In this document: in pieces, positions 22,378 to 32,889 of the stretch
How positions within the stretch are numbered: position 1 is the stretch's first letter
How the letters are laid out: each line of letters opens with the position of its first letter
Origin: Aedes albopictus
Taxonomy: Eukaryota > Arthropoda > Insecta > Diptera > Culicidae
DNA: 64,000 bases
NCBI RefSeq assembly: GCF_035046485.1
Contig: NC_085137.1
Span: 477,983,396 to 478,047,395 of the forward strand
Direction: 5' to 3'
Notes under the pieces: model-generated
The model's input: only the letters and a program-made list of their open reading frames with translations
Told to the model about the DNA's origin: nothing
Databases searched by the model: none
Program-made: the position numbers and the translations under genes

Positions 22378-22387
22378 AATAAATAAA
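22378..22387 (+). terminator. ple: First polyadenylation signals of TH
   Basis: Two overlapping AATAAA hexamers (22378-22383 and 22382-22387) in an A-rich stretch. Further AATAAA hexamers at 22971-22976 and 23237-23242 could give longer transcripts. Confidence 0.6.
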
Positions 22388-24477
22388 AAAAACTTATGTG
22401 AAACTGCATGTAAAAAGTCTAAGTCCAAAATTCATCTATTCCAACCCAGGAGAAAAATGCGAAAAATGCTAAGCAAAGCCTATTTGTTGAGAACAAAACA
22501 TCAAAAATAACAAACAACAAACGTATGTGTCTGCGATATTGTATAGGATTTAAGGAATGAGCGTTATTTTTGTTGTCCGCAAGCAAACAAAGCGAATGAG
22601 TTGTACAATTCGATTGATTGATTGAATGATATAAAAGAAAAAAAATCATGTGAAACGAACAATTGTGACAAATAATCAGTGGAAACAGCAAAACATTACC
22701 CAAACCCGTCTTTATCATTTCTTCACCCCTTTCACAGCTTCTATCTCTCGAAAACTGTCCTCTTCTAATCCCCTCAATCAACTCTGACCCAGTGAATCTT
22801 GGTTGCACCCCCTCCCCTCTTTCGGTTGTCCTTGTTGTAAAATCATAATACTCTTGTTCGGAAATTTTCGTTCTGCCATTTTTTTCGGTTCGATAAAAAA
22901 GCGTTACCTACATACTCGTTTAGGCTTCTAAATGTATATAAGTAAGAGAAGAAGAAAAGTAAATCTCGGAAATAAACAAGGAACTTTGTGGTTGACAATT
23001 AAAAAAAACACTCTGAACAATAATGCGGAATGGATCCAATCGCAATAAGCGGCATCATCTCTACCTACTACCGACGACGGTGGTCTTCCCCTGCCCGTTA
23101 TTGCTTTGTTAAGTGAATGTTTAGAACTTTTACTACTAGTATGCAGTATGATGATGATGCTTAAAAAAAAAACAAACTTATTTACGCTGATTGTTGAGCC
23201 ATTGTATACGGAGGATATTTTTAGCAAGAGCAGATAAATAAAATGAATCAAAAGAAAAACATCAGCGAGATTTTGTTTTCTAAGATCACACCCTCAAAGA
23301 GCTGAAGATAAACCTGAGCAAAATGAGAAACACAAAAAACTTCATGAATTTTATGAACACAACTCGGTCTTATTCGGTTTCCTAATGAAATTAGAGGCAT
23401 TAGGTCAAACATCATTGTTAGATTATCTTTTAAAAACAACGTTCAAATCGTGCCTAATCTAAAAATGTTATGTAATTATCGCAAAAGGAGCGTTCTTGTA
23501 GGAATAGCTTTTACGAGTTCGGTAAGAATTCTTTTAAAGATTTATCCGAGAATTATTTTAGAATGCATTCCTTTACAAGCACTTCTTTAGTATTTTCTCC
23601 ACGATTCCCTGCGGAAGTCCGACAGTAATTACTGGTGAAATTTCATTGTAGAATTCATACCAAGCTTCATACAATATTTTACGCCCGAATAGATAGACAA
23701 AGAAGAATAATCGGTGGAATCACTGAAGATATTTACTTTGGAACTCCTGGAAGTCCTGGTAATACTGCTTGAGGAATTTTCGGTCGAGTTGCTGTATGAT
23801 TTTCCTGAAGAAACTCTTAGAGGTATACCCGTCAGATTTTCGAGAAAAATTCTCAGTGAAACTTCCAAAAGGATTTCCTCGGAAAATTTTCTGGTGGAAC
23901 CTCTAGATGTATTTCCACTGGATTCGTAGATAAATTTTCGGAGGAACTACGTGAGGATTTTTTGATCGGGCTTTTACGGGAATTTGCGATGAAACTTCTT
24001 AAGAAACTCTTTGTGGAACTCCTTGAGAAGTTTCCAAAGGAACATCTTGAAGAATTTATGATGAAACTGTTAGAGAAACTTTTTCCTAGAACGGGGCTGC
24101 TCAACAGTTTTCGCAGTGACTCTTTTAAGAATTCCTTAAGGATTTCTTTCAGGATTTTTTTTTTCAGAATTTCAGCAGGAGTTCCTCTAAAGATTCCTTC
24201 CCTATCGTGCCTATTTAAAAAAAAAATGTATTTCTTTGGAAATTTCTCTAGCGTTTCCTCCAAAGATTCATTCAGGATTTTCCTTGAGAATTTCAGAAGA
24301 ATTTTCCCAGGAACTCTTTTAAAAATAATTTTTAAAATTAATTTCCCCAGACCTTAGAGGCTTCCTCTGGAATTCCTCCATATATTCAGGAATTCTCTCA
24401 GGCATTCATTTAGAAATTTCTCAAGAAAATTCCTAAGATATTCCTCTGGAAATTATTTTGGTGGTTTCTCCACAAGT

Positions 24478-24620
24478 TCCTACAGGTATTGCTTTGTATT
24501 TATTCATATCTAGGGATTAAATTAATAACCTAATAATCATTTTTTTTTTCGGCTCAACTAGCCGAGTGGAAGTTTTCAATTCCAAAAGCTAGACTTTACT
24601 GGCGTGAGTAAGAAATGGAC
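24478..24620. repeat. Embedded single-copy-like segment, copy 1
   Basis: Starts TCCTACAGGTATTGCTT and ends GGCGTGAGTAAGAAATGGAC, with CAATTCCAAAAGCTAGACTT inside. Matching copies are at 26487-26619 and, more diverged, near 63150-63240. Just to the right (24660-24690) the minus strand has GAGTTTGAGTCTCACC, a B-box-like element, so a SINE origin is possible. Confidence 0.55.
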
Positions 24621-26486
24621 AAATTGCGGTGAAATTTACAAAAAAAAACTTACTCGTCTTCTTGGTGAGACTCAAACTCACAACTCCTACCTGAGCTGAA
24701 CCCATTCATCAATTCCCAGTGGAACTCACACAGAAAGCCATGGTGGAACTTCTGTAACTCTGTAACAATACGCGATGGAACTCCTACAAGGATTCTTGGT
24801 ACCTAATGCCGGAATAACTGATCGTATTTAATTTCCGGTCGAACTCCTAGAATGAACCTGTGAACCTGCGAATTTCTTGCGGAAATTCTAGAGTTATTTT
24901 TGATGAAACTTATAGAGGAATCGCCTATGGAAGTCTTACAGCAATTACTGGTGAAATTTTATTGCAGAACTCATACAGTACTTTTCGATGAAGCTCCTAG
25001 AACAATAATCAGTGGAATAACTGGAGAAATTATCTTCGGAACTCCTACAGTTCAGGTGAAACTGCTTGTGGAATTTCCACTGGAATTCTCATAAGAATTC
25101 ATGGCAGAACTTCTGCTGGAATATTCAGTTCAACTCTATAGAGAATTGCTTACTGGAACTCATAGAGACATTCCCATTAGAACTTGTGAAACTGTGAAAG
25201 TTATTTTCGGTGGAACTCCTAAAGGAATTTACAGTGAATCTTCTAGGAAAATTATTGATTGAACTCCAGTGGATTTCCCTGTGGATCAAACAGAGAAATC
25301 ACATGAGAAAATCTCAGAGTAATTCTCTTTGGAACTTCTACAGGCATCTTTAGTGAGGTTCCTGCTGTAAATTCTTGGGAAAACCCCAGTGGAGCTCCCT
25401 ACAGGAATTCTCGGTTAGTCTTAGAGGAATTCCCGGTGATTCTTCTGGAGAAACTTAGGGTGATTTTGTTGGAGTAATTCATGGTGGATCTCCAGCATCA
25501 ATACTATGACATTATCCGAGGAGTTTCAACAGCTGACACAGAGTAATTTCGAGAGAACATTCTGGTGCAACTGGCACAACTACCGTTGAAGAATTCCGAG
25601 TGAAACTCTCATAGGAATTTCCGGAGGAATGCCTAGAGGAATTCCCAGTGAACCTCCTAGAGAAATCATTTGTGTAACTATAACAAACACATTTTGTGGG
25701 ACTTCTAGAGAGTTTCTCTTTAGAACTCCTAGCACAATGCCTAATGTAACTCCTTGAGAAACTTTCTGTTAAATTGCTACTTGATTTTCCTGAGAATCTC
25801 CTCCTAGAGGCGTTCCCGCAAAGATTTCGAGAATCTAGAAAGATTTTCGTTGGACTCCTAGGAGAATTCTCGGAAGAACTTCTCGAGGATTCCTTGATGG
25901 GACTTCTGCGTAAATTTCCATTTGGAAAATTTCATCGCAAAAAAAGCGATTTCTTATGAAACTACTGGAAGAATTCCTTGTGGAACTCCTTGAGAAATTT
26001 CCAAAGAAACATCTAGAAGAATTTCCGATGACACTGTTAGAGAAACTTATTCCTGGTGCAGGGCTGCCCAACTTTTTTCGTACGTTTCAGACGTTTTCAA
26101 TTGGTGCGCTTGAAACAATAAAACATTTTAGCGTCAAAGAAAGCTTAGTGTTACATCTATCTGATCGAAGTGAGAAAATTTAAGTCTACTGACAACTTTC
26201 ATTTTTTTTTTTTTGACTAAATTGCTTTGGTAGCTGGGTGAATGAGTTGAATTGAATTTTCTATCAATAATGCATCCGTTAGCTCTAACATTCAGTTTTG
26301 TTTCAATGCTAAGACATCTCAGATCGGACTTGCAAATACACACACAACAATAATGTCGAAAACACGTGAAAAAACTTCGACTTCAAAAGTAGTTTCCTTT
26401 GAAACACCTAAAAGAATTCCTGGCAAAGCTCCTGCCTTGAGAAATTCTCGGGGTAGCCGAAAAGGTATTTCTGTTGGTTAGCTAGC

Positions 26487-26619
26487 TCCTACATGTATTG
26501 CTTGGGATTTAATCATACCTAATTAACTAATTTTTGCAGCTCAACCAGCGGAGTTGAAGTTTCTTTATTCCAAAAGCTAGGCTTATCAAATACATACTGG
26601 CGTGAGTAAGAAATGGACA
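26487..26619. repeat. Embedded single-copy-like segment, copy 2
   Basis: Homologous to 24478-24620 and followed by the same downstream order of satellite variants (TGAAACTTATAGAGGAATCG near 24903 and 26720). It therefore belongs to a segmental tandem duplication of about 1.9 kb inside the satellite. Confidence 0.6.
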
Positions 26620-27620
26620 TCATCTCTATTATCAATCGTATACCTAGAGGAATTTCCGGCCGAACTCCTAGAAAGTTTACTTCTAAATTTCTTGCGGAAA
26701 TTCTACAGTATTTTTTGGTGAAACTTATAGAGGAATCGCCCATGGAAGTCCTACAGTAATTACTGGTGAAATTTTATAGCAGAACTGCATAAAGTATTTT
26801 TCGGTCGAACTCCTAGAACAACAATCGGCAGCTTTACTAGAGAAATTCTCTTTGGAACTCCGAAAGTACTAGTGAAACTGTTGGAGGAATTTCCAGTCGA
26901 ACTTCTCGAAGTGGAATTCCTGGTGGACCTTCGAGAAAAATTTCCAGTGGAATTCTCACAGGAATTATTGGCAGATCTTCTGCAGAAATTTTCAGCCTCA
27001 CCTGGGGAATTGCTCACTGAAGCTCATAGAGAAACTCCCGGCGGAACTTTGGGATACATTCCCAGCAGAAATTCGAGAAGAATCTCCAAAGTAATTTCTG
27101 GTGAAACCCCTAAAGGAATTAACGAATTTGGGGGATTTTCCTGTGGATTATATAAAAACAACTGAGGAAATCGGTCATTGAATTGAAGGCACCCCTCCTG
27201 TTACTCCTAGGGAAATCCCGATGGATTTCTTGGTGAAAGTTTTAGAGGAATTTCCAGTGGATCTTCTGGAAAAACCTACGGTTATTTTGTTGGAGAAATT
27301 CACGGTGAATCTCCATACTACGACATTATCCTAGGAGCTTCAACAGGTATTTATAGAGGAAGTTCTAGAGAATTTCCTGGTGAAACTGGAACAATTTCCG
27401 TTAAAGAATTCCGAGTGAAGGAATGCGGAACTTCTGAAGGGATTGTTGCGGAAAAAATTCCAGTGGAACCTCTTGAAGGATTTCCGCTGGGCTCCTAGAG
27501 GAATTCTCGGAGGAACTACTCGAGGATTCCTTGATGGAACTTCTGCGGGACTTTGCGATGGAATTCCTAAAGCAATTCCTTGGTGAACTCCTTGAGAAGT
27601 GCCGCGGAACCCCTTTTCAT

Positions 27621-27691
27621 CCTTCTCTTTCTCGTGCTTGTTTAGGATTGTGAGCAAGAAAAAAGAAAAATGGTGCTAAGATATCTCAGAT
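27621..27691 (+). repeat. Left copy of a junction repeat
   Basis: CTTCTCTTTCTCGTGCTTGT and the following AAGAAAAAAGAAAAA segment resemble 40026-40078 in the same orientation. Both copies sit exactly where satellite stops. The segment ends ATATCTCAGAT, directly before the LTR element and its GCTG target site. Confidence 0.5.
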
Positions 27692-27695
27692 GCTG

Positions 27696-27942
27696 TGTTA
27701 TATCTTGCATTATATAAACCTTGCTACTTTTCTTTTACACCTACATCGATATACCATGATTGCGCATACCTTGAAATATATAAACTTTGTTACCCTTGCT
27801 CGCGATCTGGCAGAACGAGAACTGTACTTTTCGCCATCATGATGAGCGCACGCGGCGCTGAAGAAAATTGTTATTTTTCCAATTAATAAAGTGATTAAAT
27901 AAGTAAAACTATTGTGAGTACTTTTCCTCGGCCGTCACAATA
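27696..27942 (+). repeat. 5' LTR
   Basis: 247 bp starting TGTTATATCTTGC and ending GTCACAATA, with boundaries set by the GCTG target duplication. It contains TATATAAAC-type TATA motifs and an AATAAAG signal near 27885. The terminal TA instead of the usual CA is odd and leaves the exact end uncertain by a few bases. Confidence 0.88.
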
Positions 27943-27946
27943 GTTC

Positions 27947-27962
27947 TGGCGACGGAGGATGG
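27947..27962 (+). promoter_or_regulatory. Primer-binding site of the LTR element
   Basis: TGGCGACGGAGGATGG begins 4 nt after the LTR. It matches the complement of the 3' end of a serine tRNA (expected TGGCGACGAGGATGG) with one extra G. The ATG of gag-pol overlaps it at 27959. Confidence 0.65.
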
Positions 27963-30900
27963 CGAATCCCGGTGGAATTCCGGCTGGCGGTGCTGGTGCT
28001 GCTGCGGGGGCTGCTGGAGCTCCGGCTGTTCTTCCCCCACCGACGTTCGCGATAGAATCGTTCGACAAACGTAAGTTAAAATGGATGCGCTGGGTGGAAC
28101 GTCTTGAGACCGCTTTCCACATCTACGGAGTAGCGGATGAGCAGATGAAAAAGCACTTTCTTCTGCATTACATGGGGTCCGAAACCTATGATGTCATCTG
28201 CGACAAGGTTGCCCCGGATTCCCCCCGCACGAAGACGTACCAGGACATCGTTGCAACGTTGAACGACTTCTTCAGTCCCCAGCCACTGGAGATCAGCGAA
28301 AATTTTCGCTTCAAGTGTCGCCGCCAGGGCGATAAAGATGCGGCATCCGCCGACGAAATGGTGGACGAGTACCTAGTGGCCCTGCGGAGGATTGCTGTTA
28401 CGTGCAATTTCGGCGCGTATCTCGACACGGCATTGCGAAACCAGCTAGTGTTCGGGATCAAGCGCAATGATATTCGGAGCCGGCTACTGGAAAAGCGACA
28501 ACTTACGCTGCAGGATGCTCGCGAAATTGCCGTGAGCATGGAGCTTTCACGGAAGGGGGGCGCCGAGATCGAAGGTGGCTCGTGCAGGCAGGAGGTACAT
28601 GCAGTGCATCATCCAGCAGGTAAAAAAGAAAAACAAAGTGCCAAGAAGATGCCGCATGTAAACAAAAGTGCGGGTAAAAGTGCAAGCGATGGATGTTGCT
28701 TTCGTTGCGGCGACAAATCGCACTTCGCGAATGCGTGCAAACATAAACAAACTGTGTGCTCGTACTGTAAATTGACCGGACATCTCGCGAAGGTTTGCTT
28801 GAAGAAATCGGCCGCGGCGAAGTCTGATTCGCGATCAACGAACAAATCTAATCCGGTGCAAACGAACTACGTGGACCAAACCGGCAGCAGTCAATGCGCC
28901 GAGAGTGTAGAAGTGCGTGAAGTTTGCACGGTCGAATCGTCGTCGCGTTGCAAAAAGTTTCTGCTGGATGTTTCCGTGAATGACAAGTGCGTAAGGTTCG
29001 AGGTTGATACGGGTTCGCCGGTCAGTATCATCAGTGCGGAAGACAAGAACAGACTCTTTCCGGCCGCGCGGTTGCGTAAGTGCGATACGGACTTGGTTAG
29101 CTACTGCAATACCAGCATCGATGTGCTTGGTATCCTCGACGCGAGTGTTGAATTCGGTGGTAACGGGATGAAATTACCGTTGTACGTGGTGAATTCCGGG
29201 AAGCATCCGTTACTCGGTCGCGAGTGGCTGAAAGTGATGTCAGTGGATTGGAATTGCGTGTTCCAAGGACCGAGTGTTGTTAATACGATTGCTGCTACTG
29301 CTTCCCCGGGCCGCGATGCCGCTTTAAAGGCGTTGCTCGAGAGGTATCCGAAGGTATTCGACTCCTCGATCGGAAGGATTTCCAACGTTCAAGCTAACCT
29401 ACCACTGAAGAAGAATGCGCGACCGGTGTTTCTGAAGGCACGGAAAATACCATTCAGCATGGTGAAGACAGTTGAGGACGAGCTGGAAAAGCTAGTTGCT
29501 GAAGGCGTACTGACGAAAGTTAACTCCAGTAACTGGGCAACACCGATTGTTCCCGTTAAGAAGCCGCAGAACCGGGTGAGGATTTGCGGAGACTACAAGC
29601 AGACCGTGAACCCAAACCTTGTGGTGGACAAGCATCCACTGCCTACCGTGGACGAACTGTTCGCGTCGCTGGCTGGAGGAAAGAAGTTCAGCAAGATTGA
29701 TCTCGTCCAAGCGTACCTGCAACTCGAAGTGGCACCAGAAGATCGGGAACTGCTCACGCTGTCTACACATCGCGGTCTCTATCGTCCGAACAGACTGATG
29801 TACGGTGTCGCATCAGCCCCAGCAATCTGGCAGCGACAAATGGAAGTCATTTTGCAAGGAATAGAAGGGGTAAGTGTTTTCTTGGACGATATTAAAATAA
29901 CGGGTGAGAATGATGAAGTACACTTGCGTCGACTGGAGGAGGTACTTCGGCGTCTTAATGAATGCGGAATACGAGTCAACAAGGAGAAGTGCGAATTCTT
30001 TGTGGACAACATTGAGTACTGCGGATACTCGATTGATAAGGACGGCATCCACAAGATTCAACAGAAGGTACAAGCGATCCAGGACATGCCCAGACCGAAG
30101 GACGTTGATGAGGTTCGGTCGTTCGTCGGATTTGTTAACTATTACGGACGGTTCTTCCAGAACCTGAGCACGGTGCTGTATCCTCTGAACAACTTGCTTA
30201 AAAGCGACGTGCCGTTCAGATGGACCAAGCAATGCGAGGATTCCTTTAGGAAGGTGAAGGAATTAGTGCAATCCGACGACTGCCTCGCCCATTATTCACC
30301 CGAGTTACCTCTTCTGCTTGCAACGGACGCTTCGCCCTACGGAGTAGGGGCGGTACTAAGCCACGTGTATCCGGACGGTACTGAACGTCCAATTCAGTTC
30401 GCGTCCCAAACTCTCAGTCGAGTGCAGCAGAAGTACATGCAGGTGGACAAGGAGGCGTATGCTGTCATATTTGGAGTGAAGAAATTCTTCCAATACCTCT
30501 ACGGCCGAAGATTCACCCTGCTTACCGACAACCAGGCTATCTCAAAGATCTTCGGGGAGCACAAAGGGTTGCCGGTCATGTCTGCGTTACGGATGCAACA
30601 CTACGCTACGTATTTGCAAAGCTTCGATTATGAAATCCGGTTCCGCAAATCTGCCAACCACGCGAATGCTGATGCCATGTCGAGATTTCCGCTGAATATT
30701 TCTGATCCTGAGAACGAGATTGAAGAATCTGATGCTGTGGAGCTGAGTCAAATCGACACTCTACCGTTGACGGCTGCTGAGTTGGGCCAAGTTACTGCTG
30801 AGGATCATACAGTGCAGAAATTAATCCAAGGAATCAAGCACGGTCAGTCGGTGGAAGCGAAGGATCGTTTCGGTGTGGAACAACACGAGTTCTCCCTTCA

Positions 30901-32140
30901 AAAAGGATGCTTGCTTCGAGGAATTCGAGTGTACGTGCCTGTCCCTCTCCAGAAACGCGTTCTGGAGGAATTGCATTCTACTCACTTTGGAACAACCCGT
31001 ACGAAGTCGCTGGCAAGAGGATACTGCTGGTGGCCTGGTTTGGACCGGGATATAGAGGATATGGTAGCCAACTGTGCCGACTGCCAGTCGGTACGTGCCG
31101 AGCCGGCGAAGATGAACCTTCATTGCTGGGAAACACCAACAGCCCCTTTTCAGAGGGTTCATGTCGACTTTGCTGGTCCCTATTTGGATACCTACTTCTT
31201 CATCTACGTGGACGCTTACAGCAAGTGGCCAGAGGTCCAGATATGCAGGTCCATCACGGCCGAAAGTACCGTCAAAATGTGTCGCGAGATCTTCAGCAAG
31301 TTTGGCATTCCCTCAGTTCTGGTGAGCGACCATGGCGTCCAATTTACATCGGAGGGTTTTCAACAGTTCCTGAAGACAAACGGTGTAGTGCACAAGATGG
31401 GTGCTCCGTACCATCCAGCAACGAATGGCCAAGCGGAGCGGTACGTTCAAACCATCAAACAGAAGTTGAAGGCGTTAAAGTGCACCAAGTCTCAGCTGAA
31501 CCTGGAGTTGTGTAACATCCTGCTCACATACCGCAAAATGATTCACCCGTCAACAGGAAAGTCACCATCAATGCTCGTGTTCGGTCGACAGATTCGATCG
31601 AGGCTCGACCTGCTACTACCGAAAAACGAAACTTCAAGCAAGGCGGACATTGTCGTGCGCCAATTCCTGGATGGTGACAGAGTTCGTGTTCGAGATTTCC
31701 TGTCCAAAGATAAGTGGAAGTTTGGAAGAATAGCCGAGAAGCTGGGTAAGCTGCGGTATGCTGTACGTCTCGACGATGGGCGAATCTGGGAGCGCCACAT
31801 TGATCACATAGTCGGTGTGGGCGCCGATCTACAAGACGTTTCGGTGGACACTCCAAGGGAGGAGGAGTTCATTGAACGGTACGAGCCAACCATATCCGCT
31901 GTTCCTGCAGTGTATCCTGCTGCGACTGCAGCGGTTCCCGCTGCCGCTATTCCAGAAGGAGAGGCTGCTGGTAGGACACCGGTGGTTTCCAAACGTAATG
32001 CGGTCACGACGTCTACGCTTCCTTCCAGCCCGGAGCGTTCGACGTCCACCAAGGATAGTCGATCAGCCGTTTTGGAGTCTACGACACCGCTACGACGATC
32101 ATCTCGCATTATTAAACCTCCCCATAGATTGAATTTGTAG
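27959..32140 (+). CDS. Gag-Pol polyprotein of the LTR retrotransposon
   Basis: A single frame of 1393 residues, with no frameshift or stop between gag and pol. Gag: a Gly/Ala-rich start, a helical capsid-like region, and two CCHC zinc knuckles at about residues 247-284 (CFRCG and CSYCK). Protease: DTGS at 350-353. Reverse transcriptase: catalytic FLDD with Asp643 and Asp644. RNase H: first catalytic Asp at about 790 (ATDAS). Integrase: HHCC zinc finger with His1006 and His1009, then Asp1070, Asp1124 and Glu1160, which is the DD35E spacing. A Pro/Ala/Ser-rich tail ends the protein with no obvious chromodomain. All key residues are present, so the element could be active. The start ATG lies inside the primer-binding site. 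Confidence 0.95.
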   Translation: MANPGGIPAGGAGAAAGAAGAPAVLPPPTFAIESFDKRKLKWMRWVERLETAFHIYGVADEQMKKHFLLHYMGSETYDVICDKVAPDSPRTKTYQDIVATLNDFFSPQPLEISENFRFKCRRQGDKDAASADEMVDEYLVALRRIAVTCNFGAYLDTALRNQLVFGIKRNDIRSRLLEKRQLTLQDAREIAVSMELSRKGGAEIEGGSCRQEVHAVHHPAGKKEKQSAKKMPHVNKSAGKSASDGCCFRCGDKSHFANACKHKQTVCSYCKLTGHLAKVCLKKSAAAKSDSRSTNKSNPVQTNYVDQTGSSQCAESVEVREVCTVESSSRCKKFLLDVSVNDKCVRFEVDTGSPVSIISAEDKNRLFPAARLRKCDTDLVSYCNTSIDVLGILDASVEFGGNGMKLPLYVVNSGKHPLLGREWLKVMSVDWNCVFQGPSVVNTIAATASPGRDAALKALLERYPKVFDSSIGRISNVQANLPLKKNARPVFLKARKIPFSMVKTVEDELEKLVAEGVLTKVNSSNWATPIVPVKKPQNRVRICGDYKQTVNPNLVVDKHPLPTVDELFASLAGGKKFSKIDLVQAYLQLEVAPEDRELLTLSTHRGLYRPNRLMYGVASAPAIWQRQMEVILQGIEGVSVFLDDIKITGENDEVHLRRLEEVLRRLNECGIRVNKEKCEFFVDNIEYCGYSIDKDGIHKIQQKVQAIQDMPRPKDVDEVRSFVGFVNYYGRFFQNLSTVLYPLNNLLKSDVPFRWTKQCEDSFRKVKELVQSDDCLAHYSPELPLLLATDASPYGVGAVLSHVYPDGTERPIQFASQTLSRVQQKYMQVDKEAYAVIFGVKKFFQYLYGRRFTLLTDNQAISKIFGEHKGLPVMSALRMQHYATYLQSFDYEIRFRKSANHANADAMSRFPLNISDPENEIEESDAVELSQIDTLPLTAAELGQVTAEDHTVQKLIQGIKHGQSVEAKDRFGVEQHEFSLQKGCLLRGIRVYVPVPLQKRVLEELHSTHFGTTRTKSLARGYCWWPGLDRDIEDMVANCADCQSVRAEPAKMNLHCWETPTAPFQRVHVDFAGPYLDTYFFIYVDAYSKWPEVQICRSITAESTVKMCREIFSKFGIPSVLVSDHGVQFTSEGFQQFLKTNGVVHKMGAPYHPATNGQAERYVQTIKQKLKALKCTKSQLNLELCNILLTYRKMIHPSTGKSPSMLVFGRQIRSRLDLLLPKNETSSKADIVVRQFLDGDRVRVRDFLSKDKWKFGRIAEKLGKLRYAVRLDDGRIWERHIDHIVGVGADLQDVSVDTPREEEFIERYEPTISAVPAVYPAATAAVPAAAIPEGEAAGRTPVVSKRNAVTTSTLPSSPERSTSTKDSRSAVLESTTPLRRSSRIIKPPHRLNL

Positions 32141-32170
32141 TTTTTATGATTGTTAAGCGTAATTTCTTTT

Positions 32171-32185
32171 AACATGGGGGAGAAG
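32171..32185 (+). promoter_or_regulatory. Polypurine tract
   Basis: Purine-rich GGGGGAGAAG ending directly before the 3' LTR. This is the expected primer for plus-strand DNA synthesis in LTR elements. Confidence 0.75.
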
Positions 32186-32432
32186 TGTTATATCTTGCAT
32201 TATATAAACCTTGCTACTTTTCTTTTACACCTACATCGATATACCATGATTGCGCATACCTTGAAATATATAAACTTTGTTACCCTTGCTCGCGATCTGG
32301 CAGAACGAGAACTGTACTTTTCGCCATCATGATGAGCGCACGCGGCGCTGAAGAAAATTGTTATTTTTCCAATTAATAAAGTGATTAAATAAGTAAAACT
32401 ATTGTGAGTACTTTTCCTCGGCCGTCACAATA
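32186..32432 (+). repeat. 3' LTR
   Basis: 247 bp, read as identical to 27696-27942 and followed by the second GCTG of the target duplication at 32433-32436. Confidence 0.9.
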
Positions 32433-32436
32433 GCTG

Positions 32437-32750
32437 TGATTAGTTTAGCAAATACACGCACCGAGAATGTCTGAAACACGCGAAAAAGCTTGGAAAGCCC
32501 CACTAGCGTGCGCTGCTTTTTATTTTGTCTCGCTCATTCTCTTTGATAAAGAGTGTGCGGTAGTTCGGCAGCAGCAAAGCATCGCGCGCTCGCTTTGCTC
32601 AAAGTATATAAATATGTACCAAGGTAAGAGATTCCCGCAAATGTCAAAAATGAGACTCACCAACACATCTGCGTTAGTTATGAAAACTTGGTGTTTTTAC
32701 ACTAAAATGTCATTATTTCAGCAAAGTTTATGAAGTTTTGTTAGTTTTAC
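32437..32750. other. Promoter-like inverted module, left copy
   Basis: Non-satellite sequence. It includes TGTGCGGTAGTTCGGCAGCA (also at 39196 in direct orientation), a TATATAAATA and a splice-donor-like CCAAG|GTAAGAG near 32620. The CCAAGGTAAGAGATTCCCGC stretch recurs inverted near 39087-39107. No coding frame recognised; an 88-codon open frame from 32467 lacks support. Confidence 0.5.
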
Positions 32751-32889
32751 AAGGGCGTAGCCAAGGGGGGGCAGGGGGGGGCCGTGGCCCCCCCCTGACC
32801 GATCAACTATATTCTAACTTAACTGAAAAACTTAGATGAGCAGAGCTGTTTTTGACTAGTAAAAATAAAATTCTCCTGCATCCTCGTAT

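Larger units (their letters stand above)
20993..23242 (+). other. ple: TH 3' untranslated region
   Basis: TE-free sequence after the stop. AATAAA signals occur at 22378 (overlapping a second at 22382), 22971 and 23237. The 3' UTR is therefore about 1.4 kb at the first signal and up to 2.25 kb at the last. Several open frames of 60-150 codons occur here but none has splice or codon evidence. A 26-nt palindrome lies at 21381-21406. Confidence 0.75.
23480..27620. repeat. Degenerate GGAACTCC/GGAATTTCC satellite, left part
   Basis: About 4.1 kb of imperfect short repeats of the GGTGGAACTCCTAGAGGAAT type (period multiples of about 12). Open frames on both strands are by-products of a unit length divisible by three. 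A longer period is superimposed: blocks near 23610-24110, 24900-26075 and 26700-27600 resemble each other. The same repeat type resumes at 40095-40870, so this array was split by the insertion cluster. Confidence 0.8.
27696..32432 (+). mobile_element. Intact Ty3/gypsy-type LTR retrotransposon (Mag-like)
   Basis: Two 247-bp LTRs (27696-27942 and 32186-32432) that I read as identical, a 4-bp target duplication GCTG on each side, a primer-binding site, one uninterrupted gag-pol frame and a polypurine tract. The order protease, reverse transcriptase, RNase H, integrase is Ty3/gypsy type. A serine-tRNA-like primer site and two zinc knuckles suggest the Mag lineage; that placement is inferred. Identical LTRs imply a very recent insertion. 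No envelope gene is present. It is inserted in the left flank of the composite cluster. Confidence 0.93.

Noticed and set aside
28186..32175. Several frames of 90-200 codons antisense to or out of frame with gag-pol
   Set aside because: Shadows of the intact 1393-codon polyprotein frame.
27695..32376. 63-codon frames at 27695 and 32185 as genes
   Set aside because: They are identical because they lie inside the two identical LTRs.
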